From assembly GCA_038323475.1 (NCBI GenBank), contig JBBQHA010000001.1:12855-76854 (forward strand): a stretch of DNA of 64,000 nt, written 5' to 3'. Position numbers and translations under genes: made by a program. The DNA is from SZAS-103 sp038323475. GTDB taxonomy: Bacteria > Pseudomonadota > Gammaproteobacteria > Xanthomonadales > Xanthomonadaceae. Below the pieces are notes generated by a model. That model worked only from the letters and a program-made list of their open reading frames with translations, was not told the origin of the DNA and did not search any database. This document shows positions 59,590-64,000 of this stretch, in pieces. The first letter of the stretch is position 1. Each line of letters starts with the position of its first letter.

Positions 59590-61713
59590 TCACACGCCCG
59601 CATAGCGTTCGGCGCCGCCCACCCAGCGCGCGACGAGCTGCCCGGCACGCGCCGGATCGCTCGCGAGCAGGTCGTCCGCAAGGCGCTGCACCTGCGGCAG
59701 CATCGCCGCATCGCGTACCAGGTCCGCGACCCGGAATTGCGCCAGGCCGGTCTGCCGCGTGCCCAGCAGTTCCCCCGGGCCGCGCAGCTCGAGATCCTTC
59801 TGCGCGATCACGAAACCGTCGTTGGTCCGGCGCATGGTGTCGATCCGCTGGCGCGCCATCGCCGACAGCGGCGCCTGGTACAGCAGCACGCAGGTAGAGA
59901 CCGCCGCTCCACGGCCGACCCGTCCGCGCAACTGGTGCAACTGCGCCAGGCCGAGCCGTTCGGCGTTCTCGATCACCATCAGGCTCGCGCGCGGGACGTC
60001 GACGCCGACCTCGATCACCGTCGTCGCGACCAGCAGGTGCAGCTCGCCGTCCTTGAACGCGCGCATCGCGGCCTGTTTCTCGACCGGCTTCATGCGCCCA
60101 TGCACGAAGCCCACGCGCAGTTCCGGCAACTGTTCCGCAAGTTGCGCGTGCAGCGCCGTGGCGGACTGCGCCTCGATGTCTTCGCTGGTGTCGATCAGGG
60201 TGCAAACCCAGTACGCCTGCCGCCCTTCCGCGCAGGCCACGCGGATGCGCTCGATCAGCTCGGCGCGCCGCTCGACGCTCGCGGCGACGGTCTGCACCGG
60301 CGTGCGGCCGGGCGGAAGTTCGTCGATCACCGACACGTCCAGGTCGGCATACGCGGTCATCGCCAGCGTGCGCGGGATCGGCGTCGCGGTCATCACCAGC
60401 TGGTGCGGCACGCGTTCTCCGTCGCGTCCCTTGTCGCGCAAGGCAAGCCGCTGGTGCACGCCGAAGCGGTGTTGTTCGTCCACGATCGCCAGGCCGAGGT
60501 CGGCGAACGCCACGCCCTCCTGCATCAGGGCATGGGTGCCGACCACGACCTGCGCGCTGCCATCGGCGATCGCCGCGAGCGCTTCGCGGCGCGTGCGCGC
60601 GGCGAGCTTTCCGGCCAGCCAGGCGACCGCGACGCCGAGCGGTTCCAGCCAGCCGCGAAACGTCGCCAGATGCTGTTCGGCCAGCAGTTCGGTCGGCGCC
60701 ATCAATGCGACCTGGCGCCCCGCCGCGACCGCGCGCAACGCGGCCAGCGCCGCGACAACGGTCTTGCCGCTGCCGACATCGCCCTGCAGGAGGCGCAGCA
60801 TCGGCTCGTCGCGCGCGATATCGGCGTGAATCTCGCCCAGCACGCGCTCCTGCGCGGCGGTCGGCACGAAACCCAGTTTCCTGCGCAAGCCAGCGGCCAG
60901 CTCGTCGTTCGCCGGAATCGGGCGTGCCCCGAGCCGCCGCACCGCCATCCGCTGCCGGCGCAGGCTGATCTGGTAGGCGAGCAGTTCTTCCAGGGCGAGG
61001 CGTTTCTGCGCGGGATGGATGCCGGCCGCGAGTTGCAGCAGGTCGGTATCGGCGGTTGGCTGGTGCACCGTGAGCAGCGCGTCGCGCAGGCTTGGCAGGT
61101 TGTGCGCGCGCAACACGTCCGGTGGCAGCAACTCCAGCTCTGCGGAAGGCGGCAGGCGCTCCAGCGCGAGGCCGATCAAGCGCCGCAGCGCGCCCGGGCC
61201 GACCCCTTCGACCGCCGGGTAGACCGGATCGAGGCGGTCGCGCAGGCCGGACACGCCGCCGTCATCGGCGAGGAAGCTGTAGGACGGATGCGCGATCTCC
61301 AGCCCGTTGCGGCCGGCGCGCGGCGAGCCGTAGACGCGCACGCGGCGGCCGACCGTGAACTGCGCGACCTGCGTGCCAGTGAAATGGAAGAAGCGCAGCA
61401 CCAGGGTCGCACCCGAATCGTCGCCGACCGCGACCTGCAGCATCGGCCGGAACCGGAAGCCGCGCTCGACCGCTTCGACGCGCCCCTCGACCTGCGCCGG
61501 GATGCCTGGCTGCAGGACGCGAATCGCGCTCAGGCGGGTGCGGTCCTCGTAGCGCAGCGGCAGGTGCAGCCACAGGTCCTGCACGCGCAACAGGCCATGG
61601 GCGGCGAGCTTGTCGGCGACGCGCGGTCCGACTCCCGAGAGCACGGACAATGCCGCTTCGCCGGTGACGGCCAGCGCGGGCGCGGGAGGTCTGCGACGCG
61701 GCGCCTTGCTCAT
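59590..61713 (-). CDS. recG: ATP-dependent DNA helicase RecG
   Basis: 707 residues. The N-terminal wedge/OB domain (about 1-250) begins with the helix-hairpin-helix-like SVLSGVGPRVADKLAAHGL. Walker A is GDVGSGKTVVA, motif II is the DExQ form IVDEQHRFGVHQR, motif III is MTATPIPRTLAMTAY, and the C-terminal part ends with the TRG region (LELRGPGELLGTRQTGL). RecG remodels stalled replication forks and branched DNA. ATG 61713 is the family start; 48 upstream codons overlap ridA's end. Confidence 0.97.
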   Translation of the reverse strand: MSKAPRRRPPAPALAVTGEAALSVLSGVGPRVADKLAAHGLLRVQDLWLHLPLRYEDRTRLSAIRVLQPGIPAQVEGRVEAVERGFRFRPMLQVAVGDDSGATLVLRFFHFTGTQVAQFTVGRRVRVYGSPRAGRNGLEIAHPSYSFLADDGGVSGLRDRLDPVYPAVEGVGPGALRRLIGLALERLPPSAELELLPPDVLRAHNLPSLRDALLTVHQPTADTDLLQLAAGIHPAQKRLALEELLAYQISLRRQRMAVRRLGARPIPANDELAAGLRRKLGFVPTAAQERVLGEIHADIARDEPMLRLLQGDVGSGKTVVAALAALRAVAAGRQVALMAPTELLAEQHLATFRGWLEPLGVAVAWLAGKLAARTRREALAAIADGSAQVVVGTHALMQEGVAFADLGLAIVDEQHRFGVHQRLALRDKGRDGERVPHQLVMTATPIPRTLAMTAYADLDVSVIDELPPGRTPVQTVAASVERRAELIERIRVACAEGRQAYWVCTLIDTSEDIEAQSATALHAQLAEQLPELRVGFVHGRMKPVEKQAAMRAFKDGELHLLVATTVIEVGVDVPRASLMVIENAERLGLAQLHQLRGRVGRGAAVSTCVLLYQAPLSAMARQRIDTMRRTNDGFVIAQKDLELRGPGELLGTRQTGLAQFRVADLVRDAAMLPQVQRLADDLLASDPARAGQLVARWVGGAERYAGV

Positions 61714-61765
61714 GCCGGATCCAACTGCGTGCGCAGCAATCGCGTGCGCATCGGTCGGGCACGCA

Positions 61766-62149
61766 TCAATCGAGCACGAGCACCAGGTCGATCTCGACCC
61801 GCGCGCCTTTCGGCAGGGACGCGACGCCGATCGTCGAACGCGCGGGATACGGGGCACAGAAATAGTCCGCCATCACCGCATTCACCGCGGCGAAGTCGCC
61901 GAGATCGACGAGGTAGATGCCAACCCTCGCGACATGCTCGAAATCGGTGCCTGCCGCTGCGCAGACAGCGCGCAGGTTGTCGAACACGCGCCGCGTCTGC
62001 GTGGCGATGTCGCCCTCGACCAGCTGGCCGGTCGCCGGGTCGAGCGGGATCTGTCCAGAGGTGTAAACGGTGCGGCCTGCGATCACGGCCTGGCTGTAGG
62101 GGCCGATGGCGGCAGGGGCGCTGTCGGTGGCGACGGGTTGGCGTGGCAT
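61766..62149 (-). CDS. ridA: RidA-family enamine/imine deaminase
   Basis: 127 residues with the full YjgF/RidA fold: IGPYSQAVIAGRTVYTSGQI at the start and ARSTIGVASLPKGARVEIDL at the end, including the catalytic Arg. It removes reactive 2-aminoacrylate formed by PLP enzymes. It lies between recG and spoT on the same strand, a common neighbourhood in gammaproteobacteria. Confidence 0.96.
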   Translation of the reverse strand: MPRQPVATDSAPAAIGPYSQAVIAGRTVYTSGQIPLDPATGQLVEGDIATQTRRVFDNLRAVCAAAGTDFEHVARVGIYLVDLGDFAAVNAVMADYFCAPYPARSTIGVASLPKGARVEIDLVLVLD

Positions 62150-62186
62150 GGAAGTCCTGCTGCGTTGGCGATTGCGCAGTTTAGGG

Positions 62187-63770
62187 CTAGACGCGCTGCG
62201 CGTCCTGCACCACCGCGAGCCTGCGGATGCGGGTGATCACCTCGGTCAGGTGCTGCACCGACTTGACCTCGATCACGAAATGCATCACCGATGCGCTGAT
62301 GTCGCGTTCCTGGTATTCGACGCTGTCGATGTTCGACTTCGCCTCGGCGACCGCTGCAGCGACCTGGGCGAGCACGCCGGGCTTGTTGATCACCTCGATC
62401 CGCAGCTCGACGCGGTAGTCGCCTTCGACATTGCGGTCCCAGTCGATCCCGACCCAGCGTTCCGGCGACTTGCGGAACTCCGGTACGTTCTTGCATTCGA
62501 GCCGGTGCACGACCACGCCCTTGCCCGCGCTGAGGTGGCCCATGATCGGGTCGCCCGGGATCGGCTTGCAGCACGCCGCATAGGTGATGATGCCGCGCTC
62601 GGCGCCGGTGATGTGGATGTTGTCCTCGCTCGCCGGGCGACCGTGGCCATGCGCATGCGCCCGCGCCAGCGCCTGCGCGACCTGGGCGGGCATGCGGTTG
62701 CCGAGGGCGATGTCGGACAGCAATTCCTCGAGTCGCTTGTAGCGGTGCTCGGCGAGGTATTTCTCCAGCACCGCAGGCGGCACGCTGTCGAGCGAGCTGT
62801 CGCGCGACTCCAGCGCGCGCTCGAGGATGCGATGGCCGAGGTCGACCGCGTCCTCGTGCTCGAGGTGCTTGAGGTGGTGGCGGATCGCCGTGCGCGCCTT
62901 GCTCGACACCACGTAGTCGAGCCATTGCGTGCTCGGCGCGGCCGATTTCGCGGTGATGATCTCCACCCGCTGGCCGCTGTTGAGCTTGGCGCGCAGCGGC
63001 ACGAGCTTCTTGTCGACGCGCGCGGCGACCGCATGGTTGCCGACGTCGGTGTGCACCGCGTAGGCGAAATCCAGCGCGGTCGCATTGCGCGGCAAGGCGA
63101 GGATCGCGCCCTTCGGCGTGAACAGGTAGACCTCGTCCGGGAACAGGTCGACCTTGACGTGTTCGAGGAATTCCAGCGACGAGCCCGCGTACTGCTGCGA
63201 CTCGAGCAGGCTGCGCAGCCAGTCGTGCGCACGCGTCTGCGCACTGTTCGGCATGCTTCCGCCATGCTTGTACACCCAGTGCGCGGCGATGCCGCGCTCG
63301 GCGATCACGTCCATGTCCTCGGTGCGGATCTGCACCTCCAGCGGCGACCCGTACGGTCCGAACAGCACCGTGTGCAGCGACTGGTAGCCGTTCGCCTTCG
63401 GGATCGCGATGAAGTCGCGGAAGCGCGTGTCGACCGGCTTGTACACGCCATGCACGACCCCGAGCGCCTGGTAGCACTGGCCGACCGTCTGCACCACGAC
63501 GCGGAAACCGAACACGTCCATCACCTGCACGAACGACTTATGTTCGGTGCGCATCTTGTTGTAGATGCTGTACGGCGTCTTGACCCGGCCCACGAGGCGG
63601 TACGGCAGGCCTTCCTCGGCCAGCCGTTCGGCGAGCCGTTTCTCGATCACCGTCATCGCCTCGCGGCGCATCACCGGCTGGCTGTGGATGCGGCGCAGGA
63701 TGGTGGCGTGCCGGCGCGGATACAGCACGCGGAAGCCCAGATCCTGCAGTTCGCTCTTGATCCGGTTCAT
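62187..63770 (-). CDS. spoT: SpoT/Rel C-terminal part: (p)ppGpp synthetase, TGS and ACT domains
   Basis: 527 residues from ATG 63770 to the end of a Rel/SpoT protein. The synthetase domain has the G-loop RVKTPYSIYNKM (about residues 62-73) and EVQIRTEDMDVIAERGIAAH, followed by TGS (VYLFTPKGAILALP, about 207-265), a zinc-finger/helical region (AACCKPIPGDPIMGH) and the ACT/RRM domain at the end. Upstream, an in-frame TAA at 63795-63797 separates it from the hydrolase part, so this piece could be made only by reinitiation at ATG 63770, which has no good ribosome site. If the stop is real, the synthetase is separated from the hydrolase that normally restrains it. Confidence 0.88.
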   Translation of the reverse strand: MNRIKSELQDLGFRVLYPRRHATILRRIHSQPVMRREAMTVIEKRLAERLAEEGLPYRLVGRVKTPYSIYNKMRTEHKSFVQVMDVFGFRVVVQTVGQCYQALGVVHGVYKPVDTRFRDFIAIPKANGYQSLHTVLFGPYGSPLEVQIRTEDMDVIAERGIAAHWVYKHGGSMPNSAQTRAHDWLRSLLESQQYAGSSLEFLEHVKVDLFPDEVYLFTPKGAILALPRNATALDFAYAVHTDVGNHAVAARVDKKLVPLRAKLNSGQRVEIITAKSAAPSTQWLDYVVSSKARTAIRHHLKHLEHEDAVDLGHRILERALESRDSSLDSVPPAVLEKYLAEHRYKRLEELLSDIALGNRMPAQVAQALARAHAHGHGRPASEDNIHITGAERGIITYAACCKPIPGDPIMGHLSAGKGVVVHRLECKNVPEFRKSPERWVGIDWDRNVEGDYRVELRIEVINKPGVLAQVAAAVAEAKSNIDSVEYQERDISASVMHFVIEVKSVQHLTEVITRIRRLAVVQDAQRV

Positions 63771-63794
63771 GCCCAGCCGCTGCGCGATCGGTCC

Positions 63795-64000
63795 TTAGAT
63801 ATCCAGGGTCTCGCGGGCGATGCGCTTCTGGCTCGCCGGGGCCATCGCATCGAGGGTGCGCATGTTGTGAAGGCGGTCGGCGAGCTTGATCAGGATCACC
63901 CGCAGATCGCGCGACATCGCCAGCAGCATCTTGCGGAAGCTCTCGGCGGCCGCTTCCTGGCGATCGCGGAACTTCAGTTTGTCGAGCTTGGTGACGCCTT
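63795..64000 (-). pseudogene. spoT: SpoT/Rel N-terminal hydrolase part, ending at a premature TAA and running off the window
   Basis: The minus strand from 64000 encodes the end of the HD hydrolase domain (VILIKLADRLHNMRTL, then SQKRIARETLDI) in the same frame as the downstream synthetase piece, then TAA at 63795-63797. In Rel/SpoT proteins the segment reads ETLDIYAPIAxRLGMNRIKS; here ETLDI is followed by stop, GPIAQRLGMNRIKS. So Tyr is a stop and the next Ala a Gly, with the frame unchanged. At least two base substitutions are needed, so a single sequencing miscall does not explain it. The 5' end lies outside the window. Confidence 0.8.

Noticed and set aside
59482..62184. 900-residue plus-strand open frame opposite recG and ridA
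   Set aside because: Low-complexity Arg/Gln/His composition typical of an antisense shadow; recG and ridA motifs are complete on the minus strand.

Overview
The window is GC-rich, densely coded proteobacterial DNA that reads as a Xanthomonadales chromosome (Lysobacteraceae/Rhodanobacteraceae type). The basis is gene content and order: pilM-N-O-P-Q divergent from a class A penicillin-binding protein gene, followed by gltA, a type B L31 gene, recG, ridA and a Rel/SpoT gene, with a moxR-Bat operon and tkt, gap and pgk all on the minus strand. The genus cannot be fixed from the sequence alone. No rRNA, tRNA, CRISPR array, transposase or integrase was recognised.

Layout. 1-2.8 kb: the 3' end of a sulfotransferase gene, a REP-like inverted pair, then an HAD phosphatase coupled to pgk. 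3-10.1 kb: a regulatory and envelope block with three Crp/Fnr-like regulators around a two-gene unit (PgaC-like glycosyltransferase plus outer-membrane barrel); a shared 20-bp dyad recurs beside these genes. 10.2-23.1 kb: secreted and surface functions, namely an M4 metalloprotease, a YadA-type trimeric adhesin, a MalT-like LuxR regulator with three tandem dyads upstream, a membrane protein-GNAT-barrel operon and a classical autotransporter. 23.2-28.7 kb: gap preceded by a fragment of a second gap 3' end, an S1/P1 nuclease, and a BlaI repressor with two M56/TonB membrane proteins. 28.8-36.5 kb: an acetyl-CoA hydrolase/transferase family gene, an ABC efflux operon with three adaptor proteins, and a decayed copy of the hydrolase 3' end beyond that operon.

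36.6-64 kb is mostly core: tkt, a DctA/GltP-type symporter, the Bat operon (moxR, DUF58, DUF4381, BatA, BatB/C, BatD), a cNMP-binding EAL protein, pilQPONM, ponA, a conserved unknown gene, gltA, rpmE2, recG, ridA and spoT. The spoT reading frame is broken by an in-frame TAA between the hydrolase and synthetase domains.

How it fits together. The glycolytic/pentose genes tkt, gap and pgk, all in one orientation, form a backbone whose gaps hold accessory envelope, adhesion, efflux and sensing modules. Three separate gene-tail fragments (acetyl-CoA hydrolase, gap, yadA) mark past recombination at 3' gene ends. The strongest leads are the split spoT, the Crp/Fnr-dyad-exopolysaccharide block, the tail-flanked efflux cassette and the tandem operators between yadA and the MalT-like gene. 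All functions are inferred from sequence motifs and context; no database search was run.
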